A stretch of 45,602 bases of DNA from a virus. The stretch covers positions 1 through 45,602 of IMG/VR virus record IMGVR_UViG_3300033388_002544. One strand, written 5' to 3'. Positions within the stretch are counted from its first letter, which is position 1; every line of letters starts with the position of its first letter. Below are positions 1 through 6,511 of this stretch, one piece after another. The translations under genes and the position numbers were made by a program. The notes under the pieces are model-generated. The model was not told the origin of the DNA. It did not search any database and saw only the letters and a program-made list of their open reading frames with translations.

Positions 1-114
1 ACTCCTTGCGTCTACTCTTTCATCCAGATCTTCCTTCTCCATCTGCACAAGATACCCAATGAGTCCTTGGATCTCACTGGGCTTTCCATCCATCACCAAT
101 TCTCTATCTTTCAA
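1..114. repeat. Terminal direct repeat, left copy
   Basis: These 114 bases are identical to the last 114 bases of the window (45489-45602). The repeat lies inside the terminase small-subunit gene, whose reading frame is continuous across the junction. This is what a circular assembly gives for a circularly permuted genome; a genuine short direct terminal repeat is possible, but one cutting through a gene would be unusual. Confidence 0.97.
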
Positions 115-438
115 TATTTTAAAGGCTGCTACGAGGTCTCTCAGTGGTGCAGCTTCAATTTTATCTTCTGTGATTTGTGCAAGGACTCTTGCCTGGAGAC
201 AAGTTAGTTCGATAGCTTGGACTGCCCTGTACTTAGTAACTACACCTTGTAACTTCCGTAACTCTCCAACTCTTGTCTGCAGAGTCTTAGCAGATATACC
301 AAACTCCTCAGTCATATCTTGTCGGCTTAATCCTGCATCTGCCGCTGACATTAAAGCATAGTAGTCCACATCCACTTTCGGCCTACCAATCTTTTTCACA
401 TTCTTCTGAATTGTTTCTTCTGCCTTGTCAGTAAGCAT
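1..438 (-). CDS. terS: Terminase small subunit (5' part; continues at right end of window)
   Basis: Likely DNA-recognition subunit of the packaging terminase. Joined across the circular junction to 45488-45435 the protein has 163 residues and ends in TAG. Residues 28-60 resemble a helix-turn-helix (SRQDMTEEFGISAKTLQTRV), followed by a helical region containing PLRDLVAAFKILKDRELV, a pattern seen in phage small terminases. It is the first late gene, one small gene ahead of the large subunit. The start at 438 has GGGGAG three bases upstream and lies about 22 nt after the predicted transcription start. The ATG at 459 would sit on the transcription start itself and is less likely. Function is inferred from the helix-turn-helix and position, not strong similarity. 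Confidence 0.75.
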   Translation of the reverse strand, partial: MLTDKAEETIQKNVKKIGRPKVDVDYYALMSAADAGLSRQDMTEEFGISAKTLQTRVGELRKLQGVVTKYRAVQAIELTCLQARVLAQITEDKIEAAPLRDLVAAFKILKDRELVMDGKPSEIQGLIGYLVQMEKEDLDERVDARS

Positions 439-466
439 AAACTCCCCATAAACCACCATTCACCAT

Positions 467-495
467 AGTGTAACAAATATTTCCCCAGGTGTCAA
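467..495 (-). promoter_or_regulatory. Sigma70-like promoter of the late arm
   Basis: On the minus strand TTGACA (495-490) is followed by a 17-base spacer and TACACT (472-467), close to consensus. Transcription would start near 460 and enter the terminase small-subunit gene, whose chosen ATG is at 438. It is the only strong promoter recognised for the late arm. Confidence 0.7.
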
Positions 496-799
496 GAGTT
501 TTCTCACCAGTTACCCAAATAATTTCAGCATATCCTCATTTGGCCCTGTCAGTATTACTATGCTACTCACCCACTTCGTGGCTTCTCCTCTAAAGTATTC
601 TTACAACTAAGTCACTTTGTTTTTTCTTACCTTAGGAGAAAATGTACCAATCAAACTATTACTCCCACCCCCTCTGGGGTCATAGGGGGCCTCCACTATT
701 ACCCATGTATTACTTGTGGATGTGGTAGATTCATTGAATTTACGGGCAGGTCAAGGCAGAGCCGGATTAGTCAATGATTTCGGGTAGTTACGAAAGATG

Positions 800-828
800 T
801 TGACATTTATGGGAAGGTATAGTAGAGT
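800..828 (+). promoter_or_regulatory. Sigma70-like promoter of the early arm
   Basis: TTGACA (800-805), a 17-base spacer and TAGAGT (823-828). Transcription would begin near 835, giving a leader of about 175 bases before the ATG at 1010. A second TTGACA at 854-859 has no -10 box at usable spacing. Confidence 0.6.
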
Positions 829-879
829 GAAAGCTAATAATTAATGATGTTCTTTGACAATTAAATAATGATTTCCGAA

Positions 880-950
880 GCGTCGACCCCAGGTATATTC
901 CTACGGGATGTAAAGGGTAAGGGCGCAAAGGCGAAAGCCAATAACGGAAG
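880..950 (+). other. Candidate structured RNA leader
   Basis: This part of the long untranslated leader holds short helices: AGG-TATATT-CCT nested between CCC and GGG near 889-907, and GGC-GAAA-GCC (930-939), a GNRA-type tetraloop hairpin. It directly precedes the long-range stem at 951-983. I compared it mentally with common riboswitch consensus elements (c-di-GMP, THF, SAM, glutamine, fluoride) and none fitted. A covariance search would decide whether it is a known RNA. Confidence 0.3.
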
Positions 951-1533
951 CTAATGTCTATCTGTAGATAGTACTGATTGCTCATCAAATACCTTTAGGA
1001 GGTAGAACAATGGCAGACCAAATGAGATGGACAATTAGTGATGACTTGAATACCATGTATGCAGGTGGAGTAACATTCCCCCTGAGTGATGCTACAGCTG
1101 AAGCTAAGCGATTTTTCACGAGAATAGGTGCAAAGGTTATGCTCCAGCGTGCGAATGCCGGAAAACAGGCGAAGGCAGGGTATTCTAAGGAAGAGCAAGC
1201 AGCGAATATGAAAAATATGTGGGCACTTTTCTGCCGGGATGACTGCCGGATGACAGTTTCTGAAACTAAGGAATTGCACTGGTTCAATCCGGATAAACCG
1301 AAGGGACTGACTCCGGAGCAGAAGGCGGCCAGAGAGGCACAGAAGGCTAAGGATCGGGCAGTCAGAGCTAACATTGATGCCGCTTTGAAGGCTGGTGACG
1401 TTGACAACCTGACTATGATGAAAAGTCTTGGTATAATCACAGAAGATGAGTTTAACCTGGCAGTACCAAGTAAGCTACGGAAAAAAGCATAACATCAACT
1501 CGGCAGTCAGTACTGTCTGCAGATAGGCATTAG
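951..1533 (+). repeat. Long-range inverted repeat / RNA stem enclosing the first early gene
   Basis: Arms 951-982 and 1502-1533 pair continuously over 32 positions: 27 Watson-Crick pairs and 5 G-U pairs (957-1527, 965-1519, 969-1515, 978-1506, 982-1502). In all five the U is in the left arm and the G in the right, so the pairing survives only in plus-strand RNA. Each arm can also fold alone around CTATCTGTAGATAG or CTGTCTGCAGATAG. The loop carries the ribosome site and all of the 160-residue gene at 1010-1492. No transposase is present, so a plain transposon explanation is not supported. Confidence 0.75.
1010..1492 (+). CDS. Orphan early protein, 160 residues
   Basis: First gene of the early arm; no family recognised. 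The ATG follows TTTAGGAGGTAG with good spacing. The N-terminal half is mixed in composition with one Cys (CRDDCRM, near residue 75, carries two). The C-terminal half is strongly basic and helical (PEQKAAREAQKAKDRAVR) and probably coiled, ending in a KLRKKA tail, so nucleic-acid binding is possible but unproven. The gene lies alone between its own promoter and a hairpin, and inside a long-range RNA stem, so its expression may depend on RNA structure. Host-takeover or replication-control roles are guesses from position only. Confidence 0.85.
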   Translation: MADQMRWTISDDLNTMYAGGVTFPLSDATAEAKRFFTRIGAKVMLQRANAGKQAKAGYSKEEQAANMKNMWALFCRDDCRMTVSETKELHWFNPDKPKGLTPEQKAAREAQKAKDRAVRANIDAALKAGDVDNLTMMKSLGIITEDEFNLAVPSKLRKKA

Positions 1534-1591
1534 ACACGGCTTGGACTAAATGTGTAAATAGTTGCAAATATCGATATGTAACTGTAACTGC

Positions 1592-1630
1592 AACACGGGG
1601 GGGTGGCCCTACCCACAAAAGTGCCGTGTT
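1592..1630 (+). terminator. Possible intrinsic terminator
   Basis: AACACGG (1592-1598) pairs with CCGTGTT (1624-1630), with an inner GGGT/ACCC helix, and is followed by TTTCC. It lies about 100 bases after the 160-residue gene. The U-tract is short, so a purely structural role is possible. Confidence 0.45.
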
Positions 1631-1668
1631 TTCCTACACTTACACCTCCCTTTTCCCTAAGCCACCTA

Positions 1669-1683
1669 CGTCAATTTCTGACA
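1669..1683. promoter_or_regulatory. Dispersed palindrome, site 1 (degenerate)
   Basis: CGTCAATTTCTGACA, followed closely by CTTAG. It matches the GTCAAnnnnTGAC core of the family but has one arm mismatch, and is the weakest of the eight copies. It lies inside the origin-like region. Confidence 0.45.
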
Positions 1684-1710
1684 GGCTTAGCTCCATACTC
1701 AGTGTCCTCT

Positions 1711-1740
1711 TCTAAGTAGTTCTATTCTAAGTAGTTCTAT
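1711..1740 (+). repeat. Tandem 15-bp direct repeat
   Basis: TCTAAGTAGTTCTAT occurs twice in succession (1711-1725, 1726-1740), followed by degenerate relatives up to about 1765. CTAAGTAG is the reverse complement of the CTACTTAG found beside the dispersed palindrome at 18062, so a shared binding protein is conceivable. Confidence 0.7.
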
Positions 1741-2016
1741 TCTTTACTTAGTTTCTCTATGTAGTACTATTGTTATTTATATATATATATTATTATATAA
1801 TAATAAGAAGAAAGAGGTAAAAACTGAAAAAGTGGTAAGTGCTAAAAATAAGGACTTAAGAGAGGATAAGACAGAAAAGTGTCGAAAAAATAGGCGGTTT
1901 TTGACGGTGGTATGGGGCGGGGTGTTGCAGTTACAGTTACACATTGAGGGTGTTCTGTGTTACACATTTATGATGGACTGGGGTTAACCTTTAGATAAGG
2001 GAATGGAGGTAGTGAA

Positions 2017-2085
2017 ATGGATAACTTGAAAATAGTTGTTGACAACTGGGAATTTGTTGTTGACAACTGGGGTGGAATAGTGTAA
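2017..2085 (+). CDS. Possible 22-residue leader peptide
   Basis: The ATG follows GGAGGTAGTGAA; the frame encodes MDNLKIVVDNWEFVVDNW plus GGIV and ends in TAA. The repeated VVDNW comes from a 16-base direct repeat, so the peptide may be an accident of an operator repeat, or the repeat may be coding. It is too short to judge by composition. Confidence 0.25.
   Translation: MDNLKIVVDNWEFVVDNWGGIV
2035..2071. repeat. 16-bp direct repeats upstream of the main early operon
   Basis: GTTGTTGACAACTGGG at 2035-2050 and again at 2056-2071, 21 bases apart (two helical turns). Each has the arms GTTG and CAAC, as operators often do. The second copy contains the TTGACA of the promoter at 2060-2088. Confidence 0.6.
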
Positions 2086-2088
2086 CAT
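2060..2088 (+). promoter_or_regulatory. Promoter of the main early operon
   Basis: TTGACA (2060-2065), 17 bases, TAACAT (2083-2088). GTGTAACATG is repeated at 2080-2089 and 2094-2103, overlapping the -10 box and the start point, and TTGACA lies within the 16-base repeats. This looks like a repressible promoter for the genes from 2139 onward. Confidence 0.5.
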
Positions 2089-2138
2089 GTGGGGTGTAAC
2101 ATGGAGTGAAGGAATTTAGTGGGCTAAGGAGATAAACA

Positions 2139-2255
2139 ATGAAATTATCACCACTGGTTTCTGTTGAGCATACAAAATTAGACTTAGCCAGAAGTATAGC
2201 TGAGTATGAGAGTAAGAAAAGGCAACACGACTGGGAAGTTATCAGTAGAGGTTAA
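2139..2255 (+). CDS. Small orphan protein, 38 residues
   Basis: Starts at an ATG after CTAAGGAGATAAACA, an ideal ribosome site, and ends in TAA. The product is charged and likely helical (LDLARSIAEYESKKRQHDWE). No family recognised. It is the first gene after the promoter at 2060-2088, about 25 bases ahead of the next gene. Confidence 0.65.
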   Translation: MKLSPLVSVEHTKLDLARSIAEYESKKRQHDWEVISRG

Positions 2256-2281
2256 TCCTTAATCTTAAAGGAGGTAATACA

Positions 2282-2491
2282 ATGGAGGGCAGAAAAAATT
2301 GTAACAACTGTGATAAAGGATATTGTTCTATGGCTCGTAGACCTTTAACTATTATATTAGAAAAAGCAGGTAGGCTATCATGTTATATTAAACCAAAAAC
2401 TAAACACTTTAAATTTCCTGAGCTTATTTCAAAAGTAACAATTAAAAATCCAAATAATCCAGCTATCCAATTCATTCTTACCATTAGTTAA
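2282..2491 (+). CDS. Small Cys-rich orphan protein, 69 residues
   Basis: ATG after AAAGGAGGTAATACA. The N-terminus has CNNCDKGYC followed by a second Cys near residue 34, suggesting metal binding. The C-terminal half is beta-like (SKVTIKNPNN, IQFILTIS). No family recognised. Part of a run of small early genes, several with Cys pairs, which are common in phage host-takeover regions; that role is inferred from position. Confidence 0.8.
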   Translation: MEGRKNCNNCDKGYCSMARRPLTIILEKAGRLSCYIKPKTKHFKFPELISKVTIKNPNNPAIQFILTIS

Positions 2492-2517
2492 TCTTTAAAC
2501 AGAGAGGAGATAATAAC

Positions 2518-3351
2518 ATGCAGAAATTAACAGAAGATGCTGCAATTAGGCTATTCAGAAAACAGTGGGATTGGTTGTACCATAATCCTGAAATGGAAAA
2601 GGATGATATTCCACCTGAAATTATTGAAGGCTGGGATATTAGAGATGTAAGCAATGGCTGTTTCCTTTGTGAATATAATGACCAGAATCCCGGAAACTGT
2701 GGTAGTAACTGTTTAGTCAAGTGGCCAGAAAATGATAAGGGCTGTGAGAAGTCACAGGATTCTCCCTGGCAATACTGGAGGCAGGCAGATACTACAGAAG
2801 ACTGTAAAAGGTATGCAAAACTCATTCGTGATTTACCTCGTAGGAAACCAATAACTAAAAAGGATGTAACAAACATGAAAGAATTAGTAGATGGAAGTAG
2901 ACCATTGACAAGAAAAGCAGTAGTTACAGCTATGATAGAGGATGACCTGTTCTTTGATTCCTGTGCCGTGAAACACTGGCAAGGGTTTGAGAACTGGTGT
3001 AGTGAAAGTTTTAGCCCTACAGCAACAATACATTGTCCTGCAGGCAAGAACAAGGCATTTTACAAACGCTATCTCATAGATCGAGTCAGTGTAAAAGAAT
3101 GGCTCGTCAAGCACAACTTTCTGGAGTGGAAAGAGTCTCCTATTCAGTACAGTACAGATGGCAGATCTGGAACAGTGAAGCTTGAGTTGCATGATTATGA
3201 AGATGGTACAGTTCAGGTTCGTGCTCCTGGTAAGGAAAATGGTTGCTTAATTGACTTTAGGGATGGCCGTTATTCCCTCTATGCTGGTACCAGTAAAGAA
3301 GTTGCTGAAGTATCTACTCGGAATAACTGCATTATGAAAAACGGTGACTAA
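2518..3351 (+). CDS. Cys-rich early protein, 277 residues
   Basis: ATG after AGAGAGGAGATAATAAC. The N-terminal part (residues 1-110) is rich in Cys and Trp (CFLCEYNDQNPGNCGSNCLV, then a further Cys), suggesting a zinc-binding module. A helical segment follows (KKDVTNMKELVDG). The C-terminal third contains YKRYLIDRVSVKEWLVKHNFL, which could be a winged-helix-like segment, and a beta-rich end. No named family can be assigned. It is the largest product in the small-gene cluster. Confidence 0.85.
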   Translation: MQKLTEDAAIRLFRKQWDWLYHNPEMEKDDIPPEIIEGWDIRDVSNGCFLCEYNDQNPGNCGSNCLVKWPENDKGCEKSQDSPWQYWRQADTTEDCKRYAKLIRDLPRRKPITKKDVTNMKELVDGSRPLTRKAVVTAMIEDDLFFDSCAVKHWQGFENWCSESFSPTATIHCPAGKNKAFYKRYLIDRVSVKEWLVKHNFLEWKESPIQYSTDGRSGTVKLELHDYEDGTVQVRAPGKENGCLIDFRDGRYSLYAGTSKEVAEVSTRNNCIMKNGD

Positions 3352-3392
3352 CCATTAACATGGAAGCCTTTCAGCTCCCAGGGAGGTAACAA

Positions 3393-3596
3393 ATGTCAGA
3401 TCGACCAAAGTATCTCAGTGAAATTTGTGGCAACTGTGGATTTACACAAGGGTCACACTTAAGCTGTAGTTGTTACAGTAACTTTTATAAACAGTATTTT
3501 CCAGCCCACTACTGCCCTGGGCATGAGAGTAAAATGGACTGGGATAAAGGTCCAGGAACTGTATTTAAACCAACTGGAAAATATAAGGAGGATTAA
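3393..3596 (+). CDS. Small putative zinc-binding protein, 67 residues
   Basis: ATG after CAGGGAGGTAACAA. Cys and His positions (CGNCG, HLSCSC, AHYCPGH) are arranged like a small zinc-ribbon with a CPGHE end. The C-terminus is basic (KPTGKYK). No function can be assigned. Its stop is three bases before the next ATG, with the next ribosome site inside its last codons. Confidence 0.8.
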   Translation: MSDRPKYLSEICGNCGFTQGSHLSCSCYSNFYKQYFPAHYCPGHESKMDWDKGPGTVFKPTGKYKED

Positions 3597-3599
3597 GAT

Positions 3600-3809
3600 A
3601 TGTTCTGCAAAGCAAGGTACTGCCATCAACCAGTAATTTCAATAAAAGCAGATAAAAGTAAACCAGCTGTAAAGTCTGGTTTCGACAGTGACCGTACTCC
3701 ATCATTGATATCCTACAGTTCTACCTATGGTGACTACTGCTACTACCACCAGAAGGTAGTAGATAACCTAATTGAAGGAAGTATTATTGCTAACCAATTC
3801 TATCAATAA
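3600..3809 (+). CDS. Small putative zinc-binding protein, 69 residues
   Basis: ATG after ATAAGGAGGATTAAGAT. It begins MFCKARYCHQP and carries GDYCYYHQKVVDNL near residues 44-57. The CxxxxCH and CxxH spacing suggests one bound metal, a pattern of short phage proteins. Function unknown. Confidence 0.78.
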   Translation: MFCKARYCHQPVISIKADKSKPAVKSGFDSDRTPSLISYSSTYGDYCYYHQKVVDNLIEGSIIANQFYQ

Positions 3810-3822
3810 AGGAGGTTAAGTT

Positions 3823-4059
3823 ATGTCTAATACAATATCTATGCAGCCAGAAGAAAAAGAAGAGAATAAGATAAAAGTAAAGCTTGATGCACTAACAAAC
3901 TTTCATACATTAGATATAGACATTGGAGATACTAAGTTTATTATCTTCTTCCATTCAGTATCTAATATAATTAACTTTAAAAATCAAGTCCTCTGGGCAT
4001 TTAACGCATGGGAAAATAGAGAGAAAAGAAATAGAAAACTACGGGAGGAGGTAGAGTAA
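3823..4059 (+). CDS. Small orphan protein, 78 residues
   Basis: ATG after AAAGGAGGTTAAGTT. Acidic-basic N-terminus, then a beta-like middle (TLDIDIGDTKFIIFFHS) and a charged helical tail (AWENREKRNRKLREEVE). The stop TAA overlaps the next start (TAATG), so the two are translationally coupled. No family recognised. Confidence 0.75.
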   Translation: MSNTISMQPEEKEENKIKVKLDALTNFHTLDIDIGDTKFIIFFHSVSNIINFKNQVLWAFNAWENREKRNRKLREEVE

Positions 4060-4292
4060 TGGACTGGTTTGAGAGAGTGATGTATTGGCTATTTATACTA
4101 ATAACCTTCGGAGGTATAGTAATACTAAACTCACAAATACCAACATCAGCAGTCATTGAAAGCACCACAGTCACCCCAGACTACACCACTTTCCAGATCC
4201 ATCGTGCAACCATTTATGTTGATAATGGAGTATTTCACGTTGAGGGTGGAATGGATATAGTCTCTGATAAAGAACTTTATAAGGAGGAGTAA
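4059..4292 (+). CDS. Small membrane protein, 77 residues
   Basis: The start overlaps the previous stop and follows GGGAGGAGGTAGAG. One N-terminal membrane segment (YWLFILITFGGIVIL, residues 9-23) is followed by a beta-rich domain (TTVTPDYTTFQIHRATIYV) likely outside the cytoplasm. It has no lipobox or cleavage site I can see. A superinfection-exclusion or envelope role is possible for an early phage membrane protein, but nothing proves it. Confidence 0.75.
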   Translation: MDWFERVMYWLFILITFGGIVILNSQIPTSAVIESTTVTPDYTTFQIHRATIYVDNGVFHVEGGMDIVSDKELYKEE

Positions 4293-4293
4293 A

Positions 4294-4518
4294 ATGGAAT
4301 TCAAAGAATTAGAGTCAGGATTTAAGCCTGTGCAAATTACCTTAGAAACACAAGAGGAAGTAAACGAGCTGTTTGCTGTTCTTAATCATACTGCAATAAG
4401 TAGAGTATTACAGAAACGTAATAAAAACTGGTATCATCTATGGAGTTTTTTACATGAGAGTAAGATAACAGAGTATGGTGCACTTCATATGGAATTACAA
4501 ATATCTTTAAATAACTAA
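4294..4518 (+). CDS. Small orphan protein, 74 residues
   Basis: ATG after AAGGAGGAGTAAA. Predicted mixed alpha/beta (PVQITLETQEEVNELFAVLN), resembling small phage proteins with a beta strand followed by a helix. No function assigned. It is followed by a dispersed palindrome at 4522. Confidence 0.75.
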   Translation: MEFKELESGFKPVQITLETQEEVNELFAVLNHTAISRVLQKRNKNWYHLWSFLHESKITEYGALHMELQISLNN

Positions 4519-4521
4519 TAA

Positions 4522-4536
4522 CGTCAAATTTTGACA
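4522..4536. promoter_or_regulatory. Dispersed palindrome, site 2
   Basis: CGTCAAATTTTGACA, with GTCAAA-T-TTTGAC a perfect palindrome, in the 42-base gap between two early genes. It is preceded by CTAATA, as in several other copies. Confidence 0.75.
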
Positions 4537-4560
4537 TAGTGAGCTGAGAGGAGGAAGATC

Positions 4561-4737
4561 ATGGCAAAGGGAACAGTGACACAGCAGATTAAGTATCTTA
4601 CAAGGAAGCTCAGTAGTTTAGAGACTGATTATGCAAAGAACAACAAAGCTTTTCTGAAGCGGGAGAGGATTCTGAAGAAAGCTAAGCAAGTACAGGATAG
4701 ACTTGACCTACTTAAACAGGAGGTGAATACTAAATGA
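4561..4737 (+). CDS. Small coiled-coil protein, 58 residues
   Basis: ATG after GAGAGGAGGAAGATC. Nearly the whole product is charged and helical with heptad-like leucines (YLTRKLSSLETDYAKNN, RILKKAKQVQDRLDLLKQE). Its TGA overlaps the ATG of the next gene (ATGA). The function is unknown; the shape suggests a coiled-coil dimer. Confidence 0.75.
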   Translation: MAKGTVTQQIKYLTRKLSSLETDYAKNNKAFLKRERILKKAKQVQDRLDLLKQEVNTK

Positions 4738-5141
4738 CACCAAAAGAGATTTTCGCTACTGCATTAAATGCGAAACCAGGAGAGAAAATAGTTATTAATT
4801 GTGCAACTATGGAAGAAGCAGACTCACTCAGAACTTCTTTATATCGAGAAAGAGGTAGGTATGCCAAGTATAATCCAGAGGATGCTCAGGCTATTATTAT
4901 TAAACGTAAACAGGATGGAGACTTGGTTAGTATAACTATAAAGAGGGTAGAAAAGACCGCAGTTATATATAAAATATCAGCTGATGGGGAGAAGGAGAAG
5001 TTAGGAATTACTTCTGCAGAAGAACATCCTGATTTATTAAGAGGAATTAAATTAATGAAGGAGGAAGGTGCTCCAGCAGAGGATATTGAGATGTTTAAAG
5101 ATTCCTGGCTTAAGGAGTATAATGATGGCTTGAAATTATAA
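4734..5141 (+). CDS. Orphan early protein, 135 residues
   Basis: The ATG overlaps the previous stop, with AGGAGGTGAATACTAA upstream. The N-terminus (PKEIFATALNAKPGEKIVIN) and helix EEADSLRTSLYRERGRY precede a beta-rich core. The C-terminal segment EEHPDLLRGIKLMKEEGAPAE is similar to EEHDERFRRLTLMKEDGYSLE in the protein at 6755, so the two may be distant paralogues. No function recognised. Confidence 0.8.
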   Translation: MTPKEIFATALNAKPGEKIVINCATMEEADSLRTSLYRERGRYAKYNPEDAQAIIIKRKQDGDLVSITIKRVEKTAVIYKISADGEKEKLGITSAEEHPDLLRGIKLMKEEGAPAEDIEMFKDSWLKEYNDGLKL

Positions 5142-5158
5142 CTGAAAGGAGGTTTGTT

Positions 5159-5560
5159 ATGATAAAGTGGAAAATGGTTACTACCCGTAGAGAGAGCTGG
5201 GGTGCAGCATATGGTAGACTGGGAAAGTTCACACTGCATTACCCAAGCAACACAGAAGTAAAAGCGCCAGATTGGAGTATGGGTATTGCAGTATTTGATA
5301 CAAAGAAGCAGGCAGAATCTTATAGGAGTGGGTGTGCAGACACTGGTACAATAATGATTATTAGAGTTACGCCAACATCAAGAGGCAAACGCCCAAAAAG
5401 AGTACTAAGGTTAGGCTATTGTTTTTTACATGAGGTAGAAAAAGAGATTATATTTGGTGCACTCCGGTACGGAGAAATGTTTGTTAACCATACTGAACAA
5501 GACTTCTGGCCAGTTCCAAAGGGAACAATTTGTTACCCAAGTGTCTATGTAATAGACTGA
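5159..5560 (+). CDS. Orphan early protein, 133 residues
   Basis: ATG after GAAAGGAGGTTTGTT. Mixed alpha/beta; the segment MGIAVFDTKKQAESYRSG looks like a strand followed by a helix. The C-terminus contains WPVPKGTICYPSVYV. No family can be named. It sits in the small-gene run with its own strong ribosome site. Confidence 0.78.
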   Translation: MIKWKMVTTRRESWGAAYGRLGKFTLHYPSNTEVKAPDWSMGIAVFDTKKQAESYRSGCADTGTIMIIRVTPTSRGKRPKRVLRLGYCFLHEVEKEIIFGALRYGEMFVNHTEQDFWPVPKGTICYPSVYVID

Positions 5561-5574
5561 AAGGAGGAAGCAAG

Positions 5575-5793
5575 ATGAACACTATTAAACTATTCTTTAG
5601 TGAAGAAGAGAGAAAGTGGAAGAAAAGAATCTATCATAGGCCACCGCCTAAAGAGACGTTTAAGAGAAAATATGTGACAAAGGCAGGACCTGTAATTTAC
5701 TTAGTAAAGGAGGGAATGATATGCCAATCACAACCTTGGAGTCTGGGGAGCTTGAAGTTCAAGTTGAATGCCCCTACCTTAACAAGCAGGTAG
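5575..5793 (+). CDS. Basic small protein overlapping the next gene, 72 residues
   Basis: The ATG at 5575 follows AAAGGAGGAAGCAAG; an in-frame ATG upstream at 5530 lies inside the previous gene and lacks a ribosome site. The product is strongly basic (KWKKRIYHRPPPKETFKRKY). Its last 24 codons overlap the start of the next gene in another frame. An out-of-frame TAGTAA lies just before the next ribosome site, so the native frame may have ended there and the C-terminus may be frameshifted. Confidence 0.6.
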   Translation: MNTIKLFFSEEERKWKKRIYHRPPPKETFKRKYVTKAGPVIYLVKEGMICQSQPWSLGSLKFKLNAPTLTSR

Positions 5794-6056
5794 CACATAG
5801 TGTAGTGGCTTTTGAGTATACTCCTGGCTCAGAAGCAGATGGAGTAGAGGAGAGTATAAGTGGAATTGAGATACAACCTAATTCTGACTGTAAAGAATGT
5901 ATTAAAGTTGCTCCCAGAGTTAGAGAAGTATGTGAGCTTCTTGTCAGATGTGATGCAGAGGAGAGGGTATGGGATTATATAGCTGAGCAGAAAGAGTTAT
6001 CAAAAGAACAGCACCGAATGGATAACTATGATGAGTATAAGAGGAGGTATTTTTAA
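5721..6056 (+). CDS. Acidic orphan protein, 111 residues
   Basis: ATG after AAAGGAGGGAATGAT. Acidic, with Cys in ECPYL and DCKECIKVA and an amphipathic C-terminal half (ERVWDYIAEQKELSKEQHR). Its TAA overlaps the next ATG (TAATG). It overlaps the basic protein at 5575. No function recognised. Confidence 0.75.
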   Translation: MPITTLESGELEVQVECPYLNKQVAHSVVAFEYTPGSEADGVEESISGIEIQPNSDCKECIKVAPRVREVCELLVRCDAEERVWDYIAEQKELSKEQHRMDNYDEYKRRYF

Positions 6057-6511
6057 TGTCTAAATCCCCAAAGATCTCACAAGATAAGTGGGACAGTTTG
6101 GCTTCTGAGCAACAGGAAATACTCTCTAAACTTGGCTTAAAACCTAAACCACCTATCCAACATAGAACAGCAAAAGTTTTTACCCCAGTGGAATACTACC
6201 TGGAAGCAAAGATATATTGCCAACTCTGTAGATCTATCACCTATGAGTATTACTTTATGTCACTGCTTAAAAGAGGAGACAATAATCCCTTTCTCCACGG
6301 GGAGAGAGTTATCTTTGATAGCAGCATAGAATACGCCAAAGCTGTCTATGTCCGCCCAACTTGCGGAATATGTAAGAGTAGGATACTGACGGAGTGGAGT
6401 AAGGAAGAGGTTGTACATAAATTAATCACAGCTTGGCCAGCATATATGGGCAAAGTAGTACAGAAAAGAATGTTTAACTGTTTTAAACCTAAGGAGGTTA
6501 AAAATGACTAA
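6056..6511 (+). CDS. Putative zinc-binding protein, 151 residues
   Basis: Coupled to the previous gene by TAATG. It has paired CQLC (near residue 55) and CGIC (near residue 103), separated by about 45 residues, consistent with one four-Cys zinc site of zinc-ribbon type. A single Cys lies near the C-terminus. It overlaps the next gene by eight bases. Function unknown. Confidence 0.8.
   Translation: MSKSPKISQDKWDSLASEQQEILSKLGLKPKPPIQHRTAKVFTPVEYYLEAKIYCQLCRSITYEYYFMSLLKRGDNNPFLHGERVIFDSSIEYAKAVYVRPTCGICKSRILTEWSKEEVVHKLITAWPAYMGKVVQKRMFNCFKPKEVKND

Larger units (their letters stand above)
439..1009. other. Divergent regulatory region between late and early arms
   Basis: About 570 bases without a convincing gene. 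It contains the leftward promoter near 467-495, a GC-rich inverted repeat CCCCCT/AGGGGG (668-673 and 684-689), the rightward promoter at 800-828 and a long structured leader ahead of the first early gene. The stretch between about 500 and 790 shows no other signal I can support; a 28-codon frame at 651 has a ribosome site too close to its ATG and is not called. Confidence 0.7.
1577..1941. other. Putative replication origin bounded by a perfect 20-bp inverted repeat
   Basis: The arms at 1577-1596 and 1922-1941 are exact reverse complements over 20 bases. Between them lie two tandem 15-base repeats (1711-1740) and an AT tract with long TATATATA runs at about 1768-1805 that could unwind easily. 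Iteron-like repeats beside an AT-rich tract are typical of phage and plasmid origins. No initiator was identified by similarity; the DUF3987-type ATPase at 18341 is the closest replication ATPase. Confidence 0.45.
1493..2138. other. Origin-like non-coding region
   Basis: About 645 bases with no substantial gene. It contains, in order, the right arm of the RNA stem, an arm of a perfect 20-base inverted repeat, a hairpin, one copy of the dispersed palindrome, tandem 15-base repeats, an extreme AT-rich tract at about 1760-1810, the second inverted-repeat arm, and a promoter with direct repeats. This density of repeats in a genome that is otherwise almost fully coding suggests a replication or control locus. 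Confidence 0.6.

Noticed and set aside
59-361. 100-codon plus-strand frame at the left end
   Set aside because: Lies opposite the terminase small-subunit gene, has no ribosome site and is low-complexity Ser/Leu-rich, typical of a shadow frame.
438-459. Terminase small-subunit start at 459
   Set aside because: Would coincide with the predicted transcription start and lacks a ribosome site; 438 has GGGGAG upstream.
651-737. 28-codon frame after TTAGGAGAAA
   Set aside because: Ribosome site is only three bases from the ATG and the peptide (MYQSNYYSHPLWG...) shows no gene-like features.
985-1440. 151-codon minus-strand frame over the first early gene
   Set aside because: Antisense shadow of the gene at 1010; no ribosome site and no related promoter.
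951-1533. Insertion sequence with terminal inverted repeats
   Set aside because: No transposase motif in the enclosed gene, no target duplication seen, and the mismatches favour RNA pairing.
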